Source: Chryseobacterium sp. (GTDB lineage: Bacteria > Bacteroidota > Bacteroidia > Flavobacteriales > Weeksellaceae). Taken from it: 64,000 nucleotides of DNA. The notes below the pieces were generated by a model, which was not told the origin of the DNA, did no database searches, and worked only from the letters and a program-made list of their open reading frames with translations. A program made the position numbers and the translations under genes. Positions within the stretch are counted from its first letter, which is position 1. Each line of letters opens with the position of its first letter. The stretch spans positions 186,001 through 250,000 of the forward strand of contig NZ_VOXE01000002.1 in the NCBI RefSeq assembly GCF_008014695.1, given 5' to 3'. Shown one piece after another: positions 7,955 to 16,387 of this stretch.

Positions 7955-9772
7955 ATGCAGCAAAATAACGGACTGGATAAAAACCAGTTGCTCAGCTTCG
8001 CAGTCTTTTCAATGATTCTGATCGGATTTATGTTTTATTTCCAAAATAAACAATCCAAAGATCAAAAGGTTAAAGAGGCAGCAAAAACAGCACAGGTTGC
8101 CCCCACAGCTAATTCCAATACTGTGAAACCGGCTCTGGTTACCAATTTGAACGACAGTTTGAAATCCGCAGCTATTCAGCAGGTTCAGCTGAAAAACAAG
8201 GAACTGACCTTGGGAATATCCACTTTGGGCGGCCAGATTTCTACAGTTCAGTTGAATGAATACAAAGCCTATAACCCCAAGACTGATACGAACGATAAAA
8301 ATCTTCTGCTTTTCGACAAGAACAATTCCGCCTATGGATTTCAGTTCAAAGACAAAACAGGAAAAACCTTCAGCACAAAAGATTTGGTCTTCACTCCGGT
8401 ACAGAACGGCAATTCTGTGACCATGCAGGCTGATGTTAACGGCGCTATAATTCAGTTTATTTATACCTTATCAAATAAATATGCTGTCGATTTTCATGTA
8501 AAAACACAGGGTTTAAATCAGTTGGTTACAGATGGGAAAGCTGATTTTATCTGGGATTACAGCGTTCGTGAAATGGAAAAAGGGCGTTCTCAGGAACAAA
8601 CCCACACCGAATTTGCCTACACGTTCGACAATTATAAATCTTATGATTATGATGCCAGAACTGAAATGGATGAACCCGAGGAAACGCTGAACTGGATTGG
8701 GATTAAACAGCAGTTTTTTACTGCAGTCCTTGAACCACAATCTGGCTTTAAAAATTCAAAGGGTAACCAGGAAAATATAGAAGAAGGAGAGTTTCTGAAG
8801 AAATTTAATTTCAACGGGCAGGTAGATCTTGCCGGAAACGAACTGAATCAGAGCTTCAAATGGTATTTTATGCCTTTGGATATGCCTTTGTTAAAGGAAT
8901 ACAACAAAAATTTTGATGAGATTCTTCCTTTGGGCTGGTCTTTCATTGGCTCTTTAAACAGATGGTTCTTCATTCCTATCTATAACTGGCTTTCCGATTT
9001 CGGAATTGCTGCCGGTTGGGTGATCTTTCTTATGACGATTGCTACAAAGATTATTTTGTCACCGATTATGTACAAACAGCATAAATTGAGTGCGATGATG
9101 CGCGTAATCCGTCCGGAAATTGATGAGGTAAATGCCAGACTGAAAGGTGCAGATGCCATGAAGAAACAGCAGGAAACCATGGCCATCTACCGGAAAGCAG
9201 GGGTCAATCAGATGGCAGGCTGTTTACCGGCTTTGGTACAGATTCCTATATTTTATGCGCTCTTTCGCTTTTTCCCAAATATGATTGACTTAAGAGGAAA
9301 GGGATTCTGGTTTGCAAAAGATCTTACGGCTTATGATGATCTGATCAAGCTCCCTTTTAAAATACCGTTTTTTGGATGGGATCATTTAAGTGTTTTAGCT
9401 ATTGCATGTACAGTTGTTATCTTGATTTATACCGTTATGACTTCCGGAAACATTCAGCAGCCACAGCAGGAAGGGATGCCGAATATGAAGGTGATGATGT
9501 ATATTTTCCCGATTACATTCCTTTTCTTTCTGAATACTTCAGCTTCAGGACTTTCGTGGTATTATTTTGTATCCAATGCGATCAACATTTTAATTATACT
9601 TGTCATTAAATACTGGATTCTGGATGAGAAGAAGATCCACGCACAAATTCAGGCGAATAAACTGAAAGAGCCTAAAAAAGAAGGCAATTTCCAAAAAAGA
9701 ATGCGGGAGATGATGGAGAAAGCACAGGAGCAGCAAAAAGTACAGCAGCAACATACGAATAAAAAGAAATAA
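7955..9772 (+). CDS. yidC: membrane protein insertase YidC
   Basis: The protein has 605 residues. An N-terminal membrane anchor (about residues 10-30) is followed by a large periplasmic beta domain. The conserved insertase core then runs from about residue 330 (FIPIYNWLSDFGIAAGW), with QMAGCLPALVQIPIFYALF and further membrane helices. The C-terminal tail is rich in Lys, Glu and Gln, as is common in Bacteroidetes, and may contact ribosomes. YidC inserts and folds inner-membrane proteins alone or with SecYEG. It stands alone here, between terminators, not in the rpmH-rnpA cluster common in other bacteria. Confidence 0.97.
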   Translation: MQQNNGLDKNQLLSFAVFSMILIGFMFYFQNKQSKDQKVKEAAKTAQVAPTANSNTVKPALVTNLNDSLKSAAIQQVQLKNKELTLGISTLGGQISTVQLNEYKAYNPKTDTNDKNLLLFDKNNSAYGFQFKDKTGKTFSTKDLVFTPVQNGNSVTMQADVNGAIIQFIYTLSNKYAVDFHVKTQGLNQLVTDGKADFIWDYSVREMEKGRSQEQTHTEFAYTFDNYKSYDYDARTEMDEPEETLNWIGIKQQFFTAVLEPQSGFKNSKGNQENIEEGEFLKKFNFNGQVDLAGNELNQSFKWYFMPLDMPLLKEYNKNFDEILPLGWSFIGSLNRWFFIPIYNWLSDFGIAAGWVIFLMTIATKIILSPIMYKQHKLSAMMRVIRPEIDEVNARLKGADAMKKQQETMAIYRKAGVNQMAGCLPALVQIPIFYALFRFFPNMIDLRGKGFWFAKDLTAYDDLIKLPFKIPFFGWDHLSVLAIACTVVILIYTVMTSGNIQQPQQEGMPNMKVMMYIFPITFLFFLNTSASGLSWYYFVSNAINILIILVIKYWILDEKKIHAQIQANKLKEPKKEGNFQKRMREMMEKAQEQQKVQQQHTNKKK

Positions 9773-9795
9773 GTACACCTTATATATATGTATAT

Positions 9796-9827
9796 AAAAA
9801 AGCGGAAAAATATTTTTCCGCTTTTTT
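9796..9827 (+). terminator. yidC terminator (possibly bidirectional)
   Basis: Arms AGCGGAAAAA (9801-9810) and TTTTTCCGCT (9813-9822) form a hairpin preceded by an A-run and followed by a T-run, so it can serve yidC and the converging rnhB gene. Confidence 0.85.
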
Positions 9828-9887
9828 GTGCTTAAAGTTCTCCATAATTATTGCTCCTAAAACAGCCTTTTAAATTTAGTAAAAAAG

Positions 9888-10496
9888 CTACAAAGTATCA
9901 TCTTCGTCCGTATAACTATAATCTAACCGGAAGGAACGCCGGTGATGAATGGTGGGGCCGAATTTCACAAGCGCATCCCGATGCTCCCTGGTTGCATAGC
10001 CCATATTGGTATTCCAGCCGTAATGGGGAAATTCTTCATGGAGTTCCATCATGAGTTTGTCCCGGTAATTTTTAGCCAGAATAGACGCCGCAGCAATGGA
10101 AAGAAGTTTGGTGTCACCTTTCACAATACATTGATGAGGAATAAAATTATAAGGATGAAAACGGTTACCGTCCACGAGGATCAGTTGCGGCCGGATCTTC
10201 AGCTGATCGAGGGCCCGATGCATCGCATGAATACTGGCATTCAGAATATTGTGTTCATCAATAAAAGAAGGTGGAAGTTCAGCGATGGCATATTCCTGTG
10301 AATGATCCTTAATATAGGAATCAAGCTCCGCACGGAGTTTAAATGTTAATTTTTTAGAGTCATTAACCAAATTTTGCATAAAGTTTTCATCTAAAATAAC
10401 AACCGCAGCAACCACTGGGCCGCATAAGCAACCACGGCCTACTTCATCGCAGCCTGCCTCAATATAATTATCCGACCATTTTTTTAGCAATTCCAT
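9888..10496 (-). CDS. rnhB: ribonuclease HII
   Basis: The protein has 202 residues from the ATG at 10496; a GTG six codons upstream is a less likely start. The signature GCDEVGRGCLCGPVVAA carries the first catalytic Asp-Glu pair, and the second Asp is in LILVDGN. The GYATREHRDAL segment near the C-terminus is also typical. It removes ribonucleotides and RNA-DNA hybrids. It converges on yidC. Confidence 0.95.
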   Translation of the reverse strand: MELLKKWSDNYIEAGCDEVGRGCLCGPVVAAVVILDENFMQNLVNDSKKLTFKLRAELDSYIKDHSQEYAIAELPPSFIDEHNILNASIHAMHRALDQLKIRPQLILVDGNRFHPYNFIPHQCIVKGDTKLLSIAAASILAKNYRDKLMMELHEEFPHYGWNTNMGYATREHRDALVKFGPTIHHRRSFRLDYSYTDEDDTL

Positions 10497-10565
10497 AAAA
10501 CCTCTAATTTTCACCCAATGTTAAGTACTTATTACAAATATATTAAGAATTTTTTAACAAAAAAT

Positions 10566-10596
10566 TTGTTTGTATAGAGAAAGTTTTGCACATTTG
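10566..10596 (+). promoter_or_regulatory. candidate promoter of SusC operon
   Basis: TTG at 10566-10568, a 20-base spacer and CACATTTG at 10589-10596. The first base of the -7 box departs from TAnnTTTG, so this may be a weaker or regulated promoter. No ECF sigma or anti-sigma gene lies next to the operon. Confidence 0.4.
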
Positions 10597-10620
10597 CTTT
10601 AACGAAAAATTTAATTTGAT

Positions 10621-13581
10621 ATGAAGAAACTAACAACAAGCGTTTTAGTGGTAGTTCTCGCTGCTTCATTTAATATGATGAGTGCACAGCAAGACTCCCT
10701 TAAAACGCAGCAGATTGAAGGGGTTGTTGTGACAGCTCTGGGTGTTAAAAGACAGGCAAAATCCAGCACTTATGGAAAGACTATTGTAGATGGTGATCAA
10801 TTAAGAGAAGTTACGAGTAGTAATCCTTTTGAAAATCTGTCCGGAAAAGTAGCGGGTGTAGATATTTCTGCTCCAGCGCAACCAGGGGCGACACCGAAAA
10901 TAATTACAAGAGGATTTAAATCACTGGGTAATAACCAACCGCTTTATGTAATTGATGGAACTCCAATGTTGAATGTGTCATCCAGCAAAACAGGTTTTGA
11001 CAGTACATTCGATACCGGCTCTTCTATAAATGATTTAGATCCAAACATTATAGAGTCAATGAACTTCTTAAAAGGTGCAGCGGCGACCGCGTTATATGGT
11101 AAGGATGGAGCAAACGGGGTGATTTTGATTACCACCAAAAGAGGTAAAAAAAGATTGAATATTGATTATATATCCAGTATTGATTTTTCTGAAGTGGCAA
11201 GAGTGCCTCATATCCAGACACGCTTTGGGCAGGGTTGGAATGGACTTTCTTATTCTACCGTGGTAGGAGAAGGAGGTACTGCAGCTTCCAACGAAAATGG
11301 TTCTTGGGGACCAATGTTTAATGGCAGCATAAGACCATGGGGCAGAATTGTGAACAACAGTCAGATGATTAAGCCTTATGTAGGATTGGAAGATGCCGTA
11401 CGTGAATTTTTTGATATTGGTACCACTTTTAGTAATACAGCTACTATTTCAGGTGGAGGTGATAATGCAGATGCTGCTTTAACCATCAGTGATATCAGCT
11501 CTGATGGGGTTTTCCCAACTGACAATGATAAATTTATGCGCCGGGCGTTTGGTTTTAATGGAGGTCTCAGTTTCGATAAACTGAAGGTTAGGGTTTCTGC
11601 TAATTATTCTCATCGAAAAACAAATGCAGTTCCTACTGGTCAGGGAGATGATGCCTCATTTGGTAAGTCAGTGTTTCAGGAAATACTGCAGATGCCAAAT
11701 GATGTCAGCTTAATTGATCTACAGGATATGGGAAATATTTATAACACCCCTTCATATTTCTTCACCCCTTATGCGTCTAATCCATATTCGGTTTTGAATA
11801 ATAATATTGTAAGGGCTAAATCGGACCGGTTTTTTGGAAATACCAATTTTAATTATGATTTTACTGATAACTTTTCGGCAACCTTACAGTTAGGGGCTGA
11901 TGTTCAGAATGAAGATATCAAGCGATGGGGAGCAATAGTTGACTATGTTCCCGGTTCGCCTCAGGACTTAGCAACTGCGAACAGAGTGGTAGGTGCCGTA
12001 CGGGAATCCAAAAGAACGGATAAACTGTATGATGCTTATCTGACTTTAAATCATAAGGCTGAGTTTGGGAAAAATTGGGGATTGATGACGGCTCTTGGTA
12101 CAGGATATACCCAAAAAAGTGGCAACATTCTGGCAGCACAGGTTACAGATTTAGATTTACCGAATTTTTACGAACTTTCCAATTCTGCTTCAACTCCGAT
12201 TTTGGCTCAGGATAATTATTTAAATAGATTTTTTTATGTTTTTGGTTCGGCTGAACTAGGTTTTTTAGACAGATATTTCTTAGTAATGACAGCGCGAGAA
12301 GAATGGACTTCAACTTTACCAGTGAAATCCAACTCTTACTTCTATCCTTCTGTTGGGGTAAGCGCAATTGTTTTGAATGACAGTAATTTCTTAAAATTAA
12401 GGGCAGGTTGGGCACAGGCAGGAAAAGATACTACGCCTTATCAAGTCTATGCAATTGCTGAACAAACCACTAATGATGGCTATTTTGGCTCATTACTTTA
12501 CCCTTTTGGTGGTGTAAACTCTTTTGAAATTGGTACTAGAGTTAGTAATGAGGATCTTAAAAATGAGCTTACAACTGAAGTAGAAGTTGGCGCTGAAGGT
12601 CGATTTCTGAGAAATAGGGTTGGTTTTGATGTCTCATTATACAACCGAGGTACTGAAGATATATTACTTACTAAAATATTACCACGATCTACAGGATATA
12701 GAGAAATACTGGGAAATTTCGCATCAGTAAGAAATAAAGGAGTAGAGTTACTTCTCAATTTAAAACCTTTGAAATCAAAAGACTTTGAGTGGGATTTAAC
12801 GTATACTTTCACGAAGAATAGGAGCAAAGTTATAGACATTAAAGGAGATGATACAGAAATAGTCCTTGTTAATAATTATGGAATTACCTATAAATTTGTA
12901 GAGGGCGAAACCATAGGGACATTTTACGGATTTGTTCCTAAAACAAATGCCGCAGGCCAGTATATTGTTAATGCGGCAACTGGGTATTATGAAAAAACAG
13001 AAGAAGAACAGAAGATTGGGGCATCAGAGAGAGATTTCGTAATGGGGCTTCGTAACTCATTCACTTACAAGAATGTCAGTCTTTCTTTTGGTATTGACTG
13101 GAAACAAGGAGGAGAGATGTATTCATATACAAAAAGGTTAAGCCACTTCGATGGTAATGGAATCGAAACCATTTATAATGACAGAAATCCGTTTATCATT
13201 CCAAATTCTGTGATCGATAATGGAGACGGTACCTATTCTGAAAACACTACTCCTATAAGTTATGAGAATGTTGCTAATTTTTACAATACCAGCAATAATC
13301 CGGCTATTGAAAAAACGCACATAATTGATAAAACTTTTATTAGATTAAGAGATGTTTCACTGGCATTTAAATTTCCTAAGGAATGGCTTGGTGGAATGGG
13401 TATAAAAGGGGCAACCTTTTCACTGTATGGAAAAAATCTTTTTCTATGGACACCTGCGGATAATCCATATGTAGATCCTGAATCAACCACCTACGGTAAT
13501 GATTTGAATAGTGAAATGGGAGAATTCAGTTCCAACCCAACCCAACGAACCTATGGGGCCATGTTTAAGTTTAATTTTTAA
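10621..13581 (+). CDS. SusC/RagA-family TonB-linked outer-membrane protein
   Basis: The protein has 986 residues. A signal peptide ends MMSAQQ, followed by a TonB-box-like stretch IEGVVVTALGVKR, a plug domain (about 60-180, with LYVIDGTPM and GANGVILITTKRGK), and a 22-strand-type barrel ending in TYGAMFKFNF with the expected terminal Phe. The N-terminal carboxypeptidase-like domain seen in many SusC proteins is absent. It forms the channel of a SusCD import complex energised by TonB. The SusD partner starts 10 bases downstream and two further surface lipoproteins follow. The codon choice looks more AT-rich than the flanking housekeeping genes, which may reflect transfer. Confidence 0.93.
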   Translation: MKKLTTSVLVVVLAASFNMMSAQQDSLKTQQIEGVVVTALGVKRQAKSSTYGKTIVDGDQLREVTSSNPFENLSGKVAGVDISAPAQPGATPKIITRGFKSLGNNQPLYVIDGTPMLNVSSSKTGFDSTFDTGSSINDLDPNIIESMNFLKGAAATALYGKDGANGVILITTKRGKKRLNIDYISSIDFSEVARVPHIQTRFGQGWNGLSYSTVVGEGGTAASNENGSWGPMFNGSIRPWGRIVNNSQMIKPYVGLEDAVREFFDIGTTFSNTATISGGGDNADAALTISDISSDGVFPTDNDKFMRRAFGFNGGLSFDKLKVRVSANYSHRKTNAVPTGQGDDASFGKSVFQEILQMPNDVSLIDLQDMGNIYNTPSYFFTPYASNPYSVLNNNIVRAKSDRFFGNTNFNYDFTDNFSATLQLGADVQNEDIKRWGAIVDYVPGSPQDLATANRVVGAVRESKRTDKLYDAYLTLNHKAEFGKNWGLMTALGTGYTQKSGNILAAQVTDLDLPNFYELSNSASTPILAQDNYLNRFFYVFGSAELGFLDRYFLVMTAREEWTSTLPVKSNSYFYPSVGVSAIVLNDSNFLKLRAGWAQAGKDTTPYQVYAIAEQTTNDGYFGSLLYPFGGVNSFEIGTRVSNEDLKNELTTEVEVGAEGRFLRNRVGFDVSLYNRGTEDILLTKILPRSTGYREILGNFASVRNKGVELLLNLKPLKSKDFEWDLTYTFTKNRSKVIDIKGDDTEIVLVNNYGITYKFVEGETIGTFYGFVPKTNAAGQYIVNAATGYYEKTEEEQKIGASERDFVMGLRNSFTYKNVSLSFGIDWKQGGEMYSYTKRLSHFDGNGIETIYNDRNPFIIPNSVIDNGDGTYSENTTPISYENVANFYNTSNNPAIEKTHIIDKTFIRLRDVSLAFKFPKEWLGGMGIKGATFSLYGKNLFLWTPADNPYVDPESTTYGNDLNSEMGEFSSNPTQRTYGAMFKFNF

Positions 13582-13591
13582 ATAAAAAAAA

Positions 13592-15028
13592 ATGAAAAAA
13601 ATAAGAATATTCATATTCGGCCTTGTAGCCGCGATTTCTATAATTTCTTGTAATGATCAGCTCGACATTAATAGAGACCCTGATAATTTATCACCTGAAC
13701 AAATACCACTTAACAGTGAATTCAGTGGCGCTTCAACGGGAGTTGCGACATCAGCCGGCTCTTATTATGCACTGATCGGAGGATTCTGGAGTCAGTATTT
13801 TACTCAAAGTGCTGCTGCTAATCAATACAAAGAGATAGATAACTATTCTATTAATACAGGCGATTACAATGGGGCTTGGTCTTCAATGTACGATGCAATC
13901 CTGGATTTAAGAAATGTAAAAAAGAATGCAGAAACTTCGGGTAATTGGAATTATTATTTAATGTCGACCGTTATGGAAGCCTATGCTTTTCAAGTTCTTA
14001 CAGATTCCTATGGGGCGGTACCTTTTACTGAAGCAACAAATTCTGAAATTTTAGCTCCTAAGTTTGATGAACCTGCAATAATTTATGATGGGCTTGTTGC
14101 CAATCTTAAACTTGCCTTATCAAAAGACTTAAGTAGTTCTTCTACCACGGTTATCCCTGGCGGTGATGATTTGGTGTTCGGGGGTGATATGGAAAGATGG
14201 AAGCGTTTTGCAAATACGATGCTGTTAAAATTATATATTCGGCAAACCAATTCCAGACCTTCAGTTGCACAGGCAGGTATTCAGCAATTATACTCTTCAG
14301 GAGCACAATTCCTTACTACTGATGCCGCAATTACCCAGTACGAAGATCAGGCCAATAAAAGTAATCCATTATACGAAACTGACAGAAGGCAATTGAATGT
14401 TGGTACTAATTTAAGAGCAAGTACAACATTGTACTCTTATCTTTCTGACAACAATGATCCCAGAATGCCATTGTTCTATACCAGTGGACCTTCACAGGAT
14501 CAGGGTGATTTTGATAATACTGCAAATGTAAATGCAGCAGTAATCAAGTTGCAGGCTACGGATCCGGTTTATTTTATATCTGCCGCAGAAAGTTATTTTC
14601 TCCAAGCGGAAGCATCTGTAAGATATAATGGCGGCACCAATGCAAAAAACCTTTATGACATGGGAGTGAATGAAGCTTTCAGTCAATGGGGACTTTCACC
14701 AGGAGCACTATTAACGGGTGATTATGCTTTTCCTGTGGGAACGAATCCACAACTAGAGGCAATTTTGACTCAGAAATGGATTTCTTTCTTCCCTGGAAAA
14801 GGATATGAAGCATTTTTTGAACAAAAAAGAACAAAAATACCGGAAATTAGCAGTGTTCCGCAATCGAGTTTATCTTATATACCGGGGCAGTTTGCGTATT
14901 CAGTAGAAGGAACGACTAATGGTTTGTTTCCGAGACGAATTGTATACCCTGTTTCGGAAAGCCAGACCAATGCGAATTTCCCTGGATTGAAACCGATTAC
15001 CGATGCTTTATGGTATGATGCAAATTAA
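13592..15028 (+). CDS. SusD/RagB-family nutrient-binding lipoprotein
   Basis: The protein has 478 residues. A lipoprotein signal ends with a Cys in ISIISCNDQ, and the mature part begins LDINRDPDNLSPEQIP, typical of the SusD-like_2 (PF12771) branch. Helical TPR-like segments follow, including FLQAEASVRY and GKGYEAFFEQKRT. It acts as the lid that captures substrate above the SusC barrel. It is tightly coupled to susC (10-base gap) and to the next lipoprotein (11-base gap). The substrate cannot be read directly. Family structures of four-component complexes suggest oligopeptides are possible. Confidence 0.92.
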   Translation: MKKIRIFIFGLVAAISIISCNDQLDINRDPDNLSPEQIPLNSEFSGASTGVATSAGSYYALIGGFWSQYFTQSAAANQYKEIDNYSINTGDYNGAWSSMYDAILDLRNVKKNAETSGNWNYYLMSTVMEAYAFQVLTDSYGAVPFTEATNSEILAPKFDEPAIIYDGLVANLKLALSKDLSSSSTTVIPGGDDLVFGGDMERWKRFANTMLLKLYIRQTNSRPSVAQAGIQQLYSSGAQFLTTDAAITQYEDQANKSNPLYETDRRQLNVGTNLRASTTLYSYLSDNNDPRMPLFYTSGPSQDQGDFDNTANVNAAVIKLQATDPVYFISAAESYFLQAEASVRYNGGTNAKNLYDMGVNEAFSQWGLSPGALLTGDYAFPVGTNPQLEAILTQKWISFFPGKGYEAFFEQKRTKIPEISSVPQSSLSYIPGQFAYSVEGTTNGLFPRRIVYPVSESQTNANFPGLKPITDALWYDAN

Positions 15029-15039
15029 AATTTAAAATA

Positions 15040-15783
15040 ATGAAAATAAAGAATATTATAAAAATAGCAGCAATAAATGCGTCAGCATTAATTTTCGCAG
15101 TTTCTTGCTCATCTGATTCTGATACTTTTGGATTATCCGATGTAACCAATTATCCAGTTCTTGAAGTGTTAGGAAATTCTCCAGCCTTTGTACAACTGGG
15201 AGGTTCTTACACGGATCCAGGAGTTAAAGCAACCGAAAACGGAGTGGTTATACCTTTTGAAACTTCCTATCAAGGAGATTATCGTGGGGCAAACACCTTG
15301 AATCTTAATGTTGCAGATCGCTATACAGCGGTATATTCAGCAGTAAACAAAGATGGTTTTTCCGCTACCGCTAACCGGAGTATTTATGTATACAAAACGG
15401 GAGATTTTTTAACAAGCATAGAAGGTTTGTATGAATCGAAAGTTGTTAGAACCCCCTCACAGGGTGCTGTCCCAGCTAACATTCCATTAAAATATGTTAT
15501 AATCTGGAAAAACACTGATGGCACTTATGAAGTTAGTGATGCCATTGGTGGGTATTATGATTTGGGAAGAAGTTATGGCACAACATATGCAAGTAGAGGG
15601 CTGAAATTGAATTATACTGCAGGTATAGCTACTGTTGCTTCCCAACCAAATGGTGTTGGTGTTTTTGGTGGCAATGTAATGGTGAGTAATGTAACTGTTA
15701 ATGCTACAACCAAAACAATTGTAATTCCATCTACATGGGATTCTGGATATAATTTTACTGCAACGTTAACCCAAATAAATTAA
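15040..15783 (+). CDS. Ig-like (DUF5011/BT_2262-type) surface lipoprotein
   Basis: The protein has 247 residues with a lipobox Cys in FAVSCSSDSD. After it comes an Ig-like repeat with GGSYTDPGVKATENG, as in DUF5011/DUF5012 domains, then a C-terminal beta domain (LTSIEGLYESKVVRTP onward) like that of BT_2262-type proteins. It is third in the SusCD operon. From memory, the B. thetaiotaomicron BT2261-2264 complex contains two such extra lipoproteins attached to SusCD. A role as an accessory substrate-binding lipoprotein is therefore likely but not shown by the sequence alone. Confidence 0.8.
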   Translation: MKIKNIIKIAAINASALIFAVSCSSDSDTFGLSDVTNYPVLEVLGNSPAFVQLGGSYTDPGVKATENGVVIPFETSYQGDYRGANTLNLNVADRYTAVYSAVNKDGFSATANRSIYVYKTGDFLTSIEGLYESKVVRTPSQGAVPANIPLKYVIIWKNTDGTYEVSDAIGGYYDLGRSYGTTYASRGLKLNYTAGIATVASQPNGVGVFGGNVMVSNVTVNATTKTIVIPSTWDSGYNFTATLTQIN

Positions 15784-15788
15784 TAATC

Positions 15789-16292
15789 ATGAAAAGGAAA
15801 TTTTTAAATATACTGTTAATGTTGTCACTAATCGGACTTGTTACTTCTTGTGATAGAGTAGGAGATGGAGATGTGTCAGATGATCAGGGAGGTACATCGA
15901 CCCAGGAAATGGCTGGTGATTGGTATGTAAAATTCACAGTTGATGGACAGGATGTTTATAACTTCGGTTATACATTGTTAACAACGTATAATACCGCAGC
16001 AAATAATGGTCAGGAGATGTGGATTGATGATCATGATAATACTTATGAATACAAAGTCAAAACTCCAATTAACTACTCTACAAAAACGTTTTCAGGTGCA
16101 AATCTGCAAAATCAGTCCTACGATGTAGCAATGACCATTACAGAAGGTAAAATACTTAAAGGAGCAGCAACAACTACTGGTGGAAACAAGTCCGACAGTA
16201 TTGTTTTCAAAGTTGAGTTTGCAGACGATCCGGGGACTATTTACACCGTCGGAGGCTATAAACGAACTGGTTTTGCCGAGGATGAACACTAG
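15789..16292 (+). CDS. lipid-binding-like (PF12888-type) lipoprotein
   Basis: The protein has 167 residues with a lipobox Cys in GLVTSCDRV. The core starts EMAGDWYVKF and has alternating beta strands resembling the lipocalin-like Lipid_bd family that accompanies SusCD operons with a BT_2262-type protein. It is last in the operon, 5 bases after the preceding gene and 40 bases before a strong terminator. The family name does not prove lipid binding. Its conserved position argues for it being the fourth subunit of the import complex. Confidence 0.8.
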   Translation: MKRKFLNILLMLSLIGLVTSCDRVGDGDVSDDQGGTSTQEMAGDWYVKFTVDGQDVYNFGYTLLTTYNTAANNGQEMWIDDHDNTYEYKVKTPINYSTKTFSGANLQNQSYDVAMTITEGKILKGAATTTGGNKSDSIVFKVEFADDPGTIYTVGGYKRTGFAEDEH

Positions 16293-16332
16293 ATGTATTA
16301 AAATGTAATATTTTATCCAGATCTTTTAAAAG

Positions 16333-16356
16333 ACCACTCTCCGGAGTGGTTTTTTT
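16333..16356 (+). terminator. SusC operon terminator
   Basis: ACCACTC (16333-16339), loop TCCG, GAGTGGT (16344-16350), followed by a T-run. Confidence 0.9.
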
Positions 16357-16363
16357 ATTTCCG

Positions 16364-16371
16364 TATATTTG
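16364..16371 (+). promoter_or_regulatory. -7 box of argS
   Basis: TATATTTG is a perfect TAnnTTTG box 16 bases before the argS ATG, directly after the upstream terminator. The -33 element is not clear. Confidence 0.5.
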
Positions 16372-16387
16372 TAATCAAATTTTTATC

